Shown: positions 45,343 through 54,543 of the stretch, piece by piece
Layout of the letters: each line of letters starts with the position of its first letter
Position numbering within the stretch: position 1 is the stretch's first letter
Assembly (NCBI GenBank): GCA_016192075.1
Contig: JACPUU010000001.1
Coordinates: 434,001 to 498,000, forward strand
Direction: 5' to 3'
Length of the DNA: 64,000 bases
Source of the DNA: Bacteroidota bacterium
GTDB lineage: Bacteria; Bacteroidota; Bacteroidia; Flavobacteriales_D; Crocinitomicaceae
Program-made: the position numbers and the translations under genes
Notes under the pieces: generated by a model
The model's input: the letters and a program-made list of their open reading frames with translations, nothing else
Told to the model about the DNA's origin: nothing
Databases searched by the model: none

Positions 45343-46598
45343 ACCGATCAATAGCTCCTGAATTCAAACAGGCTGAAAACCTCGACCTGGTTTTACCAGA
45401 GGAAATAGTGCTTGAGAATGGCATTTCACTTTTCTGGCTGCGTGATGTCAAAGACGATTCCGTAAGGCTGGATATTGAATGGTTTGCAGGTTCCAAATAC
45501 CAGCATAAAAAACTGGTTGCCGGATTTACCAATAAACTATTGCTTTCAGGCAATTCCAAAAAAAGTGCACGCACCATTTCAGAAGAAATTGATTTTTACG
45601 GTGGCTTTATACAGGACGAGTGCGATAAAGACCACGCTGCAATTACACTCTATGGACTGCGTGAAAATTTCAGATCTATTTTTAACGTCTTTAGTGAAGC
45701 TATGCTCAATTGCGAATTTCCGGACAAGGAATTTGAAGAAGAGCGTACCATAGCCTTATCACGGTTTAAAATTGATTCAGATAAAGTGAAATATGTCTGC
45801 CAGCGCACATTCAATACCTGCATGTTTGGTGAAAATCATCCGTACGGTATGGTGGCTGATGAACCTGATTTTATTCAATTAACCCGGGAGGATTTACAGC
45901 AGTTTTATAAAACGCATTACCTGGGCACCATACCGGTGCTTTTTCTGGTAGGTAATGTAGATAAAACTGTTATTGACGATTTACGTCAGTGGTCTGCATC
46001 CATGTCTTCACAAAAACCGGTTTTTGTAAAAAGAGACGTTAAACCGGTACCGGGGCGTACTGAAATTGCCAAACCCGAAGCTATCCAGTCAGCCATTCGT
46101 TTGGGAAGAATTGCGGTAGATAAAAAACACCCTGATTATTTTGGGTTGCAGCTTCTGGATACGATTTTAGGCGGTTATTTTGGCAGCAGACTTATGACCA
46201 ATATTCGTGAAGATAAAGGGTATACCTATGGAATCGGGTCTTCTGTTGCCGTGTTGGAAGACAGTGCGTATTTTTTTATTTCAACCGAGGTGGCAAAAGA
46301 AGTAAAGGAAAATACCGTTCATGAAATTTACGCTGAGTTTGACCGGCTTAAAAATGAACTCATTCCGGCAGATGAGCTGGAACGGGTAAAAAATTACATG
46401 TTGGGTGAATTTTTGCGCAATTCAGACGGCCCGGGTGCCATGATGGAAAGTTTCAAAAACATCTGGTTCAATAAACTGCCTGTATCCTATTATTCTGATT
46501 TTATCCACGCCATTCACCGCATTACGGCAGATGACCTGAAAAACCTGGCACAAAAATATTTTGTGAAAGATCAGATGGTTGAGGTTATTGTGGGGTGA
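45339..46598 (+). CDS. M16 family peptidase-like partner, zinc motif absent
   Basis: 419 residues from the ATG at 45339, which overlaps the stop of the active M16 gene by 4 bases; an upstream in-frame ATG at 45282 would sit inside that gene. In place of HxxEH the N-terminal half has FTNKLLLSGNSKKSARTI, so no zinc is bound. The C-terminal half retains the substrate-side motif SRLMTNIREDKGYTYGIGSS with the Arg/Tyr pair that M16 enzymes need. It is therefore the regulatory/substrate-binding subunit of a heterodimeric M16 protease. Confidence 0.93.
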   Translation: MNRSIAPEFKQAENLDLVLPEEIVLENGISLFWLRDVKDDSVRLDIEWFAGSKYQHKKLVAGFTNKLLLSGNSKKSARTISEEIDFYGGFIQDECDKDHAAITLYGLRENFRSIFNVFSEAMLNCEFPDKEFEEERTIALSRFKIDSDKVKYVCQRTFNTCMFGENHPYGMVADEPDFIQLTREDLQQFYKTHYLGTIPVLFLVGNVDKTVIDDLRQWSASMSSQKPVFVKRDVKPVPGRTEIAKPEAIQSAIRLGRIAVDKKHPDYFGLQLLDTILGGYFGSRLMTNIREDKGYTYGIGSSVAVLEDSAYFFISTEVAKEVKENTVHEIYAEFDRLKNELIPADELERVKNYMLGEFLRNSDGPGAMMESFKNIWFNKLPVSYYSDFIHAIHRITADDLKNLAQKYFVKDQMVEVIVG

Positions 46599-46612
46599 TT
46601 CTGCCTGTATTC

Positions 46613-47008
46613 TCAGAATACCATTTCTTTCTCATCTACCAGTGACGGATTTCGTTTGGTTAAACTAACCAGCGGTGAATTAAAAAGAATGCGTTTAATT
46701 TCTGATTTCTTTTTGGGTGCAATCTCTATTTCACTGTGATCACTGAGGTAAATTTTATCTTCCCGCTTTTTAAAATTACGGACATGATACAGGTTCACCA
46801 TCTGATTCCTGGACAGTTTGAAAAAATTGAACCCATCGAGAACTTCATCAAAATAGCTGAAGTCCTCGAGTGATTCAAGAATCCTGTTTTCTGTCAGGAA
46901 GATCCTAGTGCCTGTTTCAAACTGCTTTAAATGCAGAATTTCAAAAACATAAACACGTTCAATAGTTGAAGGTGTTGGAATACCAATCGTTGAATTTTCA
47001 ATTTGCAT
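46613..47008 (-). CDS. Stand-alone LytTR DNA-binding protein
   Basis: 131 residues with a LytTR domain covering about 20-110 (VYVFEILHLKQFETGTRIFLTENR, then FFKLSRNQMVNLYHVRNFKKREDKIYLSD). There is no receiver domain, so it is not a conventional response regulator. It ends the leftward cluster that contains a kinase, a NarL-type regulator and an unknown 163-residue protein, and its activity may depend on one of those proteins. Convergent with the M16 pair, 14 bases apart. Confidence 0.85.
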   Translation of the reverse strand: MQIENSTIGIPTPSTIERVYVFEILHLKQFETGTRIFLTENRILESLEDFSYFDEVLDGFNFFKLSRNQMVNLYHVRNFKKREDKIYLSDHSEIEIAPKKKSEIKRILFNSPLVSLTKRNPSLVDEKEMVF

Positions 47009-47064
47009 AAGCTAACAGGCTCTAAGTTTTGGGTTTACTGAAAAAGTTAATATCATGTGAGACT

Positions 47065-47556
47065 TTAATATGGAATTTCGGGCTGTACCGCTTTGTTTTC
47101 ATCATGCACTTTAAGGGGGGCATTATCTTCGGTCAGTATTTCAAGCAAATCAATAATATTTTCTACCTCTACTTGTTCCAGGTAGCCAAATTCAAACGTG
47201 CTGGACCAAAACGGGGCAGACCGGATAATGCGGAATCCTTTTTTGGCAATGCTTTTGTCTATCTGTTTTTGAACATCCTGAAAGCTGATGGAGGTAAAAA
47301 CAATAACATTACAATCACGCTGCATCAACGCATCAATTAGTTCCCGGGGATCCTGGCTGGGGTTTTGGTGACTGATGAGGCCAACTTTCTGGCCATTGAT
47401 TGTAAACATAGCCAGCAGGTCGTTATGCAATACATACTCACTGTGGTCATCACGATCTCTGCCGTATCGCAGACTCAGGGCTGTATGCAACTGAGACACC
47501 AGTGCGGCACGGTTCTCGTTATTTTTATCGGTTAATCTGACGAAAGTCTTAGACAT
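47065..47556 (-). CDS. Hypothetical protein in signalling cluster
   Basis: 163 residues, no signal peptide or membrane segment. An alternating strand/helix pattern (LAMFTINGQKVGLISHQ, DCNVIVFTSISFQDVQKQI, KGFRIIRSAPFWS) suggests a small alpha/beta, Rossmann-like domain. I do not recognise the family and see no nucleotide-binding loop. It is preceded by three direct copies of AAACACGTA and followed 56 bases later by the LytTR gene, so it is probably regulated with it. Confidence 0.7.
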   Translation of the reverse strand: MSKTFVRLTDKNNENRAALVSQLHTALSLRYGRDRDDHSEYVLHNDLLAMFTINGQKVGLISHQNPSQDPRELIDALMQRDCNVIVFTSISFQDVQKQIDKSIAKKGFRIIRSAPFWSSTFEFGYLEQVEVENIIDLLEILTEDNAPLKVHDENKAVQPEIPY

Positions 47557-47631
47557 TGTTTGTAGGGTTTTCCTTGTGTGTAATTGGGTATCCGTAAAGT
47601 TCCCCTATAATGAAAGGCGAAAAAAGAGTAC

Positions 47632-47672
47632 AAACACGTAAAATCAAGGAAACACGTACGTATAAACACGTA
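47632..47672. repeat. Three direct copies of AAACACGTA upstream of the 163-residue protein gene
   Basis: Exact 9-mers at 47632-47640, 47650-47658 and 47664-47672 (start-to-start distances 18 and 14). They fill the 144-base gap between the response regulator stop and the next gene's start at 47556. A related AACACGTA occurs at 50007-50014, upstream of the first gene of the same cluster. This looks like an operator array; the binding protein is unknown. Confidence 0.55.
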
Positions 47673-47700
47673 TTATTAGCAAAGCGCAGAAATTAAACCG

Positions 47701-48363
47701 TCAGATCAGGTTATTCTGAATAGCATATTTGATAAGGCCTGCGGTATTTTTAACCTGCAGTTTATTAATCATATTCTGGCGGTGTGTATCAACCGTTCGT
47801 TTGCTAAGAGACAGTTTTTCAGCAATTTCTTCATTCGTGAGCTCATTGGCAATCATGGTCAGTATTTCCTGTTCTCTTTTTGAAAGCGGAATTTTCTGAC
47901 TTGACCGGGTGAGTGGTTCGCTGGATTCTCTTTTACCGGCAATATGCATGAGCTTAACCGCTACCTCGTTTGAAAAATACTGCCCTCCACGAATTACGGT
48001 TTGAATAGCAGCGTTGAGAATTTCAGGTCCGGTATTTTTTAACAGGTATCCCCTGGCACCGGCCTCAATCATTTTACGCACCTGGTATTCTTCATCGTGC
48101 ATGGAAATGGCAATGATGTTTTTATTCGGGGTGTTTTTCAGAATTTCATGTGTGGCGGCAATGCCATCCATTTCAGGCATGTTAATATCCATCAGAATGA
48201 TGTCGTATTCATTTACCGTTGCCAGCTGAAGGGCTTCATAGCCGTTTGATGCTTCATCAAATTTGGCAAGTGTTCCCTTGGCATTGCTTGATTCAATAGT
48301 GAACCGTATACCGGTACGCACAAGCTTGTGATCGTCGGCAATTAAGATTTTCAATCCTTTCAT
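47701..48363 (-). CDS. NarL/FixJ-family response regulator
   Basis: 220 residues. Receiver at 1-120 with D10-D11, phosphoacceptor D59 (IILMDINMPEMDG) and the conserved K of LLKNTGPE. LuxR-type helix-turn-helix at about 155-215 (PLSKREQEILTMIANELTNEEIAEKLSLSKRTVDTHRQNM). Overlaps the kinase gene by 4 bases, so the two are a cognate pair. Confidence 0.95.
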   Translation of the reverse strand: MKGLKILIADDHKLVRTGIRFTIESSNAKGTLAKFDEASNGYEALQLATVNEYDIILMDINMPEMDGIAATHEILKNTPNKNIIAISMHDEEYQVRKMIEAGARGYLLKNTGPEILNAAIQTVIRGGQYFSNEVAVKLMHIAGKRESSEPLTRSSQKIPLSKREQEILTMIANELTNEEIAEKLSLSKRTVDTHRQNMINKLQVKNTAGLIKYAIQNNLI

Positions 48364-49532
48364 AGTTCACCTTTTAGTGGAAAATGTATAACTAACTCTG
48401 TTCCTTTTCCGGGGGCGGTATTCATTTCACAGGTACCGCCATAGGCTTTGATCTTGGTCTGGATATTCTGAAGTCCCCGGTGATCTCCGGTTTGTTTGAG
48501 CTTTACCAGATCAAACCCGCGGCCGTTGTCTTTAAGCCGTATAGCTACCAGCTGCTGAGGCAGAACCAGTAATTGAATGCTGAGTTTGGTGGCCCGGGCA
48601 TGTTTAATCATGTTATTGATAAATTCCTGCACAATACGGTAGGTGGCAATTTCCAGATCAGGGTTTAACCGCGGAAAATCGCTGTCAGCTGTGTATTCGA
48701 TTTCAATCTGATCCTGTTTCCGAAGGCGTTCAACCAATTGTTTGGTGCCCTGGGTCAATCCTCCCTTAACCAATGCACTTGGCATCAGGTCAAAACAGAT
48801 CTCACGCAAATGTTTAACCGAGCTCTCCAGTATTTCAGTACAGGTTGCTACCATGGTGTTAAACCGTTGGTCTTTACCGGTGAATTTAGAAAGATTGGCA
48901 AGCATCAGTTGCGCCATAGACAGTTCCTGCCCCAGGGAATCATGCAAATCATCAGCTACCCGCCGCTGTTCATTTTGCTGTGTTGAAATAATGGTTCGCA
49001 GAATCAGGTTTTCTTTCTCCTTTTCTTCCGTTATATCTTTGATGTTAACAAGGTAACCATTAAATTTTTCAAACCGGTCAAATAATTTAGTACAGGTACA
49101 GGAACCGTAAATGAGTTTTGAACCGGCAGGCAGCAGTGTTGTTTCTGTTTTAAACTGGGCGCCTGGTTTTACCAGTTTCTGCTGGATTAGTTTAAAAAGA
49201 TTGTCAGCATCTTCAGAAAAAAAACTTTCAAAGGCACGGTTTTTTACGGAGTCGGCCGAAACTGAAAACGTGCGCAGAACTGTTTCGTTGGCATCAATCA
49301 GCAAACCGTCTTCACCCACAATAAAAACGTAGTCAGATACCGAGTTGAAAATACTGGAGAAAAAATCACGTGATACATTGGTGGCAATTAGTTCTTCACC
49401 CAGCATATTAATACCGGATATAATCATATCCAGCTCATCTACCCGTTCAGAGATAGCACCTTTAACGTGATATTCCCCGGCAGAGTAGGCCAGCAGAAGA
49501 TTACTGATTTCTTCAAGTTGTTTTTTAGGCAT
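48360..49532 (-). CDS. PAS-containing histidine kinase of the NarX/HisKA_3 class
   Basis: 390 residues, no membrane segment. A short N-terminal helix region precedes a PAS domain (about 55-170) with IFNSVSDYVFIVGEDGLLIDANETVL. The HisKA_3 motif EQRRVADDLHDSLGQELS carries the phosphorylated His197, and a HATPase domain with LKDNGRGFDL ends the protein. Soluble, so it senses a cytoplasmic signal. Cognate response regulator downstream with a 4-base overlap. Confidence 0.93.
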   Translation of the reverse strand: MPKKQLEEISNLLLAYSAGEYHVKGAISERVDELDMIISGINMLGEELIATNVSRDFFSSIFNSVSDYVFIVGEDGLLIDANETVLRTFSVSADSVKNRAFESFFSEDADNLFKLIQQKLVKPGAQFKTETTLLPAGSKLIYGSCTCTKLFDRFEKFNGYLVNIKDITEEKEKENLILRTIISTQQNEQRRVADDLHDSLGQELSMAQLMLANLSKFTGKDQRFNTMVATCTEILESSVKHLREICFDLMPSALVKGGLTQGTKQLVERLRKQDQIEIEYTADSDFPRLNPDLEIATYRIVQEFINNMIKHARATKLSIQLLVLPQQLVAIRLKDNGRGFDLVKLKQTGDHRGLQNIQTKIKAYGGTCEMNTAPGKGTELVIHFPLKGEL

Positions 49533-49546
49533 ACATTACGTTCCTG

Positions 49547-49939
49547 TCAGACATATTGCCTGAGCCATTCCAATGCTTCAGCTTCATTACTAAAAAGACG
49601 GGTGGGTATTTTGGGTTTAATAACCGATATCCGTATAAAAAAGTTGGCCAGGTGTCTTCCAAAAACGGAATCAGTGACCAGGGCACCTGCTTTAAGTCCC
49701 CTGATTCCGTCATCTGACGACAAATATTCCCGGGCATCTTTATCAATGCTGCGTAATCCAATATCATTGATCATAATCGGTACAGGTTGGTGATTTGCAA
49801 AATTCAGCCTGTTTTGAACAACCTGTTTGGCAAGTTCAAGGGTAATGGGGCCTCTTTTGTAGGTACCAATTATGATTCCATCTGACCATTCCAATCGCAT
49901 GAAATCATTTTCAAATACTTCGGTAGTCGGTTTGATCAT
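49547..49939 (-). CDS. STAS/SpoIIAA-like small protein (DUF7793-type)
   Basis: 130 residues from the ATG at 49939 (the frame is open to 50011, but the extra leader includes hydrophobic, non-conserved residues). Pattern: FMRLEWSDGIIIGTYKRGPITLELAKQV, VPIMINDIGLRSIDKDAREYL, AGALVTDSVFGRHLANFFI, and a final PTRLFSNEAEALEWLRQY helix. This matches the SpoIIAA/STAS-like small proteins of Bacteroidota. It starts the leftward cluster, 14 bases before the kinase, and is similar in layout to the protein at 12846-13283, also next to a kinase. Confidence 0.75.
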   Translation of the reverse strand: MIKPTTEVFENDFMRLEWSDGIIIGTYKRGPITLELAKQVVQNRLNFANHQPVPIMINDIGLRSIDKDAREYLSSDDGIRGLKAGALVTDSVFGRHLANFFIRISVIKPKIPTRLFSNEAEALEWLRQYV

Positions 49940-50057
49940 TGTTGTTTCAGGGGCAGGTTCTACGAATATACTTATTTCGGCTAAAAGACCGAACGGCTTA
50001 AGTATTAACACGTAGTGGAAAGGTTTAAAAAGAGCTGTTTTTTACGTCTTTTATACG

Positions 50058-50088
50058 TTGATTTCCTGCAATATTGCACGGAACTTTG
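50058..50088 (+). promoter_or_regulatory. Promoter of the oxoamine synthase-GNAT gene
   Basis: TTG at 50058-50060 and GAACTTTG at 50081-50088 (7 of 8 to TAnnTTTG) are separated by 20 bases, the optimal distance. Transcription would start near 50095, about 30 bases before the ATG at 50124. The -7 element overlaps the left arm of the inverted repeat at 50085-50123. Confidence 0.55.
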
Positions 50089-50123
50089 ATGTGCCCAAAT
50101 AAATAAAAAAATTGCACATCAAA
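50085..50123. promoter_or_regulatory. 10-bp inverted repeat overlapping promoter and start codon region
   Basis: TTTGATGTGC (50085-50094) and GCACATCAAA (50114-50123) are perfect inverted copies with a 19-base AT-rich spacer. The left arm covers the end of the -7 element and the right arm ends on the base before the ATG. Because the left arm lies at or before the predicted transcription start, a DNA operator is more likely than an mRNA hairpin. Confidence 0.55.
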
Positions 50124-52586
50124 ATGGAAAGAAATTCAATTATCAACACAATCGACCAAATTGCGGCTCATGCCAAAAAACAAGGTCTCGCACACCTTCA
50201 TACGACAAACAAATGTTTGTCTGACAACCGGTTAAGGTTTGATCAAAAAGAGGTGGTCAATTTCGGATCATGCAGCTATCTGGGGCTTGAATTAGACAGG
50301 CGCCTTAAAGATGCTGCAATACAGGGAATTGAAAATTTTGGAACCCAGTTCTCATCTTCCAGGGCTTATGTGTCTCTGGGGTTGTATAAAAACCTGGAGG
50401 AAAAGTTAAGCCGTCTGTTTGAGGCTTCCGTTCTGGTAACACCTACAACCACACTGGGGCACATTGGTGCCATACCTGTACTGGTAGGCGCAAATGACGC
50501 CGTAATTATGGATCACCAGGTACACAATTCCGTTCAAACAGCCGTAAACCTTGTCAAGGCTAAAGACACACACGTAGAACTGGTCCGGCACAACCGGCTT
50601 GATTTGCTTGAGAAGCGAATCATAGAACTGAAAGGAACCCATAACAGAATCTGGTACATGGCAGACGGTGTTTATTCCATGTACGGTGATCTGGCACCGG
50701 TTGACGAAATCTATGCACTGCTGGATAAGTACCCTGAACTGTGGTTTTATGTAGATGATGCACATGCCATGACTGCTTTTGGTAAAAATGGCCGCGGTGT
50801 TGTGCTGGGGTCAAGGGCCATTCATCCAAGAATGGTAGTAGCTGTTTCACTGAACAAAGCATTTGCAACCGGCGGCGGAGCACTCGTTTTTCCAACTCCT
50901 GAACTGGCTCAGAAAATACGCAACTGTGCCAGTACCCTTATTACGTCAGGCCCCATGCAGCCAAGCGCATTGATGGCAGCCAATGCTTGTGTTGATTTGC
51001 ATCTTTCAGGTGAAATTACGGCTTACCAGGCTGAGCTGGCTGAGCGTATCCGGTACACGCATTCATTGCTTAAAAAATACGGTTTGCCTGATCTGGCTGA
51101 ACCAACAACGCCTATCTTTTTTGTAGCGGTAGGTTTTCCAAAGGTGGGATATAACCTCATTAACCGCATGATTGAATCCGGGTTTTACCTGAACCTGGGA
51201 ATTTTTCCGGCGGTGCCAATTAAAAATACCGGTGTGCGGTTTACCATTACCAGGCTTCATACGTTTGAGCAAATTGAGCAAATGATTAAAGCCATGGCAT
51301 ACCATTATCCGCTTGCGCTGGCAGAAGAAGGGGTGACTACGGAGCAGGTATACGGCGCATTCAAAATCACGCCGCCGGCTGAGAAAGAGATGGCTAAACA
51401 CGTTCAGTCAGGTATCAATCATACCCAGCTTAAAAGTTCTCACTACAAAACCATTCGTGAAGTACCTGCCCTGGAATGGGATGAACTGATGCAGAACCGC
51501 GGAATTTTTGACGTTAATACCCTGCATGTGCTCGAAGAGTCATTTTCAAAAAATGAAAAGCCCGAAGACAACTGGAATTTTGATTATTTCATCATTCGTG
51601 ATTTTTCAGGCAAAGCAATTCTGGCAACCTATACAACCTGCGCACTTACCAAAGATGATATGCTGTCTCATGAGGCCGTGTCATTTGATGTAGAAGCAAG
51701 GCGTAAAACAAATCCGTATTTATTTACGTCGCGCACATTAAGCCTGGGCTCTCAGCTTACTGAAGGAAATCACCTTTACATCAACTACGAATCACCGCTG
51801 TGGAAAGAGGCTTTGCAGCTACTCATTCACCGGATGGAAGAATTGCAGTTGCTGTATAAAGCATCTACAACCATGATGCGTGATTTGCCTGCTGACGATG
51901 TACGAATGGATGATTTTATGGTAGAAAACGGCTACTTTAAAGTGGTGTTGCCTGAATCATACAAAGCTGATCTGAGTACCTGGAACAATGAACAGGAATT
52001 TTATGAAACACTCTCCAAACGGTCAAAACGCCATTTCAAAGAAAACATTCGCCGCCATGCCGATAAATTTGTCACCCGCATTACCGATCAGGCTGATGAA
52101 GAAACACTGCAGCAATGTTACAACCTGTATATGAATGTAAAGAACAATTCACTTGCACTGAATACATTCAGGCTACCGTTTTCCCTGTTCCGCAAAATCA
52201 GCAGCGGTTGTAAATGGGATATTATACGCCTTTTTCTGAAAGGAGAAGAAGAGTCAGGTAAATGTGCCGGTATGGTTCTCGCATACAAACACGGTGACAC
52301 TTATTCAGGTGTAATTGTGGGGCTTGATTACCAGGTAAACAATGAAACACCGGTATACCGCAGAGCCCTGTATGAAGTTATGCTGCGCGCAAAAGAACTG
52401 GGATGCAGGTTTATTCAATTTGGATTTTCAGCCGGAACGGAAAAAAGAAAATTTGGTGCCATCGCAACCAGTTCATGTGCTTACATGCAGGTAAAAGATA
52501 ATTTTAACATGGCAGCCCTTTATAGTAATTCTGTAAAACCCATACTCAAACAGCATGAGCTTTCAATTGTCGAAAGAGGAGTTTAG
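50124..52586 (+). CDS. Alpha-oxoamine synthase fused to a GNAT-type acyltransferase
   Basis: 820 residues from the ATG at 50124 (a TTG four codons upstream is possible). Residues about 1-410 are a class II PLP enzyme of the KBL/AONS/SPT group: FGSCSYLGLELDRRL, GLYKNLEEKL, ADGVYSMYGDLAPV, VDDAHAMTAFGKNGRG and the PLP lysine in SLNKAFATGGGA (near 244). These join an amino acid to an acyl thioester with loss of CO2 (serine palmitoyltransferase, CFAT, BioF). Residues about 430-820 are an acyltransferase-like region with GNAT character (SKRSKRHFKENIRRHADKF, then FIQFGFSAGTEKRKFGAI). A joined long-chain base or sulfonolipid synthase plus N-acyltransferase is the most plausible role, by family and organism; neither substrate is shown by sequence. 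Single gene with its own promoter. Confidence 0.85.
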   Translation: MERNSIINTIDQIAAHAKKQGLAHLHTTNKCLSDNRLRFDQKEVVNFGSCSYLGLELDRRLKDAAIQGIENFGTQFSSSRAYVSLGLYKNLEEKLSRLFEASVLVTPTTTLGHIGAIPVLVGANDAVIMDHQVHNSVQTAVNLVKAKDTHVELVRHNRLDLLEKRIIELKGTHNRIWYMADGVYSMYGDLAPVDEIYALLDKYPELWFYVDDAHAMTAFGKNGRGVVLGSRAIHPRMVVAVSLNKAFATGGGALVFPTPELAQKIRNCASTLITSGPMQPSALMAANACVDLHLSGEITAYQAELAERIRYTHSLLKKYGLPDLAEPTTPIFFVAVGFPKVGYNLINRMIESGFYLNLGIFPAVPIKNTGVRFTITRLHTFEQIEQMIKAMAYHYPLALAEEGVTTEQVYGAFKITPPAEKEMAKHVQSGINHTQLKSSHYKTIREVPALEWDELMQNRGIFDVNTLHVLEESFSKNEKPEDNWNFDYFIIRDFSGKAILATYTTCALTKDDMLSHEAVSFDVEARRKTNPYLFTSRTLSLGSQLTEGNHLYINYESPLWKEALQLLIHRMEELQLLYKASTTMMRDLPADDVRMDDFMVENGYFKVVLPESYKADLSTWNNEQEFYETLSKRSKRHFKENIRRHADKFVTRITDQADEETLQQCYNLYMNVKNNSLALNTFRLPFSLFRKISSGCKWDIIRLFLKGEEESGKCAGMVLAYKHGDTYSGVIVGLDYQVNNETPVYRRALYEVMLRAKELGCRFIQFGFSAGTEKRKFGAIATSSCAYMQVKDNFNMAALYSNSVKPILKQHELSIVERGV

Positions 52587-52806
52587 CCTTTACAGCCTCA
52601 ATACACGACTTGATTTTACAAGACGATTCGGAACCTTTGTAGGTAAGCGTTTTCTGGTTTCCGGATTTTATACAAGTCTTTATAAAATCAATGATTTTTA
52701 TGTTGAGGTGTTGTATGATGTTCGCACAAGCAGGCAGGTAGAAGTCAGCCTGGTTGTGAGAGAAACCCGTTTGCGATTTTATCAGCATCGCCGGGGGTAT
52801 GATTGA
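52555..52806 (+). CDS. Small protein overlapping the end of the oxoamine synthase fusion gene
   Basis: 83 residues, starting with an ATG 32 bases inside the preceding gene in another frame. The sequence is charged, with FTRRFGTFVGKRFLVSGFY, a strand-like YVEVLYDVRTSRQVEVSLVV and a basic RFYQHRRGYD end. The composition is protein-like and the gap before the convergent arsenite pump gene is only 33 bases, so it is probably real. No family recognised; it may be coupled to the upstream enzyme. Confidence 0.6.
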   Translation: MSFQLSKEEFSLYSLNTRLDFTRRFGTFVGKRFLVSGFYTSLYKINDFYVEVLYDVRTSRQVEVSLVVRETRLRFYQHRRGYD

Positions 52807-52839
52807 TCCGTTGGCTTGATTGTGAATGGGGTGTGACCA

Positions 52840-53916
52840 TCAATGAGCCGGTTTGGGTGTGTAGTATTTTTTACGGAACCAGAATGCCAGTTTGACGAGT
52901 GCAATGAGCGCAGGTACTTCAACCAGCGGACCAATAACACCTGCAAAGGCTTGCCCGCTGTTGATGCCAAATACACCAACTGCAACCGCTATGGCCAGTT
53001 CAAAATTATTGCCGGTGGCGGTGAATGAAAGCGCGGTATTGGTTGAGTAATCAGCCCCCAGTTTGCGGGCAATCAGAAAAGTGACGACAAACATTACGGC
53101 AAAGTAAATGACAAGGGGTATGGCAATGCGTATAACGTCCATTGGAATCTGAACAATTAATTCACCTTTCAGGCTGAACATAACTATAATGGTAAAGAGC
53201 AGCGCAAACAATGTGATGGGTGAAATAAACGGAATGAATTTTTTCTGAAACCAATCTTCACCCTTTAATTTAATCAGGGTATAACGGCTGATAATTCCGG
53301 CAAGGAAAGGTATGCCCAGGTATATAAAAACACTTTGAGCAATTTGTCCCATCGTTATCTGAATGTCGAGACTTTTGAGCCCGAACAGCAGAGGCATTTC
53401 TGTCAGGTAAAAATACGAATAGGCAGCGTAGAGCAATACCTGAAGCAGGCTGTTTAACCCCACTAAACCGGCAATGTATTCGCGGTTTCCCTCAGCCAGT
53501 TCATTCCACACAATCACCATGGCAATGCAGGGTGCAATTCCTATCAGAATTAAACCTGTCATATAATCCGGGTAATCTTTCAAAAAAAGGTAGGCCAGTA
53601 AAAACATAAAAAACGGTGCAATAACCCAAGTAATAACCAATGACATCAGCACCAGTTTCAGGTTTTTGAAAACCTGCGGAATTTTTTCATAACGCACTTT
53701 CGCCAGCGGCGGATACATCATCAGAATCAGCCCGATTGCAAGGGGTATGTTGGTTGTACCGCTTGACATGTTATCGATGGTTGTGGCAACAGCGGGTACA
53801 AAATAACCCAGGCCAACACCCAGTGCCATGGCGGCAAAAATCCAGAGGGTGAGGTAGCGGTCTAAAAAGCTGAGACGTTTTCTGTTTGAAGCCGGGGTGC
53901 AATCAGTTGCTGACAT
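52840..53916 (-). CDS. arsB: ACR3-type arsenite efflux permease
   Basis: 358 residues, ten hydrophobic segments. The ACR3 hallmark Cys lies in [20 protein letters not shown] (membrane segment 4), and the [38 protein letters not shown] opening is typical of the family. It exports arsenite (and sometimes antimonite) using the proton gradient. Final gene of the leftward ars operon, 2 bases after the phosphatase-like gene. Confidence 0.95.
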   Translation of the reverse strand: MSATDCTPASNRKRLSFLDRYLTLWIFAAMALGVGLGYFVPAVATTIDNMSSGTTNIPLAIGLILMMYPPLAKVRYEKIPQVFKNLKLVLMSLVITWVIAPFFMFLLAYLFLKDYPDYMTGLILIGIAPCIAMVIVWNELAEGNREYIAGLVGLNSLLQVLLYAAYSYFYLTEMPLLFGLKSLDIQITMGQIAQSVFIYLGIPFLAGIISRYTLIKLKGEDWFQKKFIPFISPITLFALLFTIIVMFSLKGELIVQIPMDVIRIAIPLVIYFAVMFVVTFLIARKLGADYSTNTALSFTATGNNFELAIAVAVGVFGINSGQAFAGVIGPLVEVPALIALVKLAFWFRKKYYTPKPAH

Positions 53917-53918
53917 AC

Positions 53919-54536
53919 CTATAAATTGGGTTTAACAAGTGAAAAAGCATAGAGGGTTTCTCTTAGTATCTGTGCAAATCGCTGCGTGTAAACGTCCGCT
54001 TCTTTTCCGGTTCCATCCGCTGCCTTTGGATCATCATAGGTTGTACCGATTTTAAAACCGGCATTGGGAATAAACGGGCAATTTTCTTCTGCCTCGCTGC
54101 AGGTCATAATGGCTGCAAAATCAGTTTGCGGGTTAACAGGATCATCGTATACTTTTGAAAACGAATGAACAGGGTGTGCATCATCAAAAAAAACAGTGTA
54201 ATGCGGGTTTTCAGATATGTCGGCTGTTTCAATTTTAAAACCGATTCCCCGCAGTGCATTTACCGCATTCTGGTTAAAGGCCGTTGCAACAGTTCCGCCA
54301 GAATAAGCGTCCAGTTTAATGCCATAATAATGTGCAGCAAGTGCTGCTGCAATCTGTCCAAAATGACTTCGCCTGGAATTGTGAATGCAAATATAAACGA
54401 GGGCTGTTTTTTTAGCGGCATGTGTACGGGCTGAAATATAGTCCGCTATTTTTTGCAGCTGCGCTTTCCGTTCATCTGGTATCAGGGCAAACTCACCAAG
54501 CCTGTCCTGGAGAAATGATTCTACCTTTTTCAGCAT
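53919..54536 (-). CDS. Low-molecular-weight phosphatase-like arsenate reductase
   Basis: 205 residues from the ATG at 54536 (frame open to 54602, but those codons lie in the previous gene). The P-loop C50-I-H-N-S-R-R56-S fits the CX5R(S) motif of LMW phosphatases and thioredoxin-linked ArsC. Later Cys residues in [14 protein letters not shown] are the probable redox relay. Length is greater than in classic ArsC (about 130) but normal for the Bacteroidota members annotated as arsenate reductase/protein-tyrosine phosphatase. It would reduce arsenate to arsenite for the pump next door. Confidence 0.88.
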   Translation of the reverse strand: MLKKVESFLQDRLGEFALIPDERKAQLQKIADYISARTHAAKKTALVYICIHNSRRSHFGQIAAALAAHYYGIKLDAYSGGTVATAFNQNAVNALRGIGFKIETADISENPHYTVFFDDAHPVHSFSKVYDDPVNPQTDFAAIMTCSEAEENCPFIPNAGFKIGTTYDDPKAADGTGKEADVYTQRFAQILRETLYAFSLVKPNL

Positions 54537-54543
54537 AACCGGG

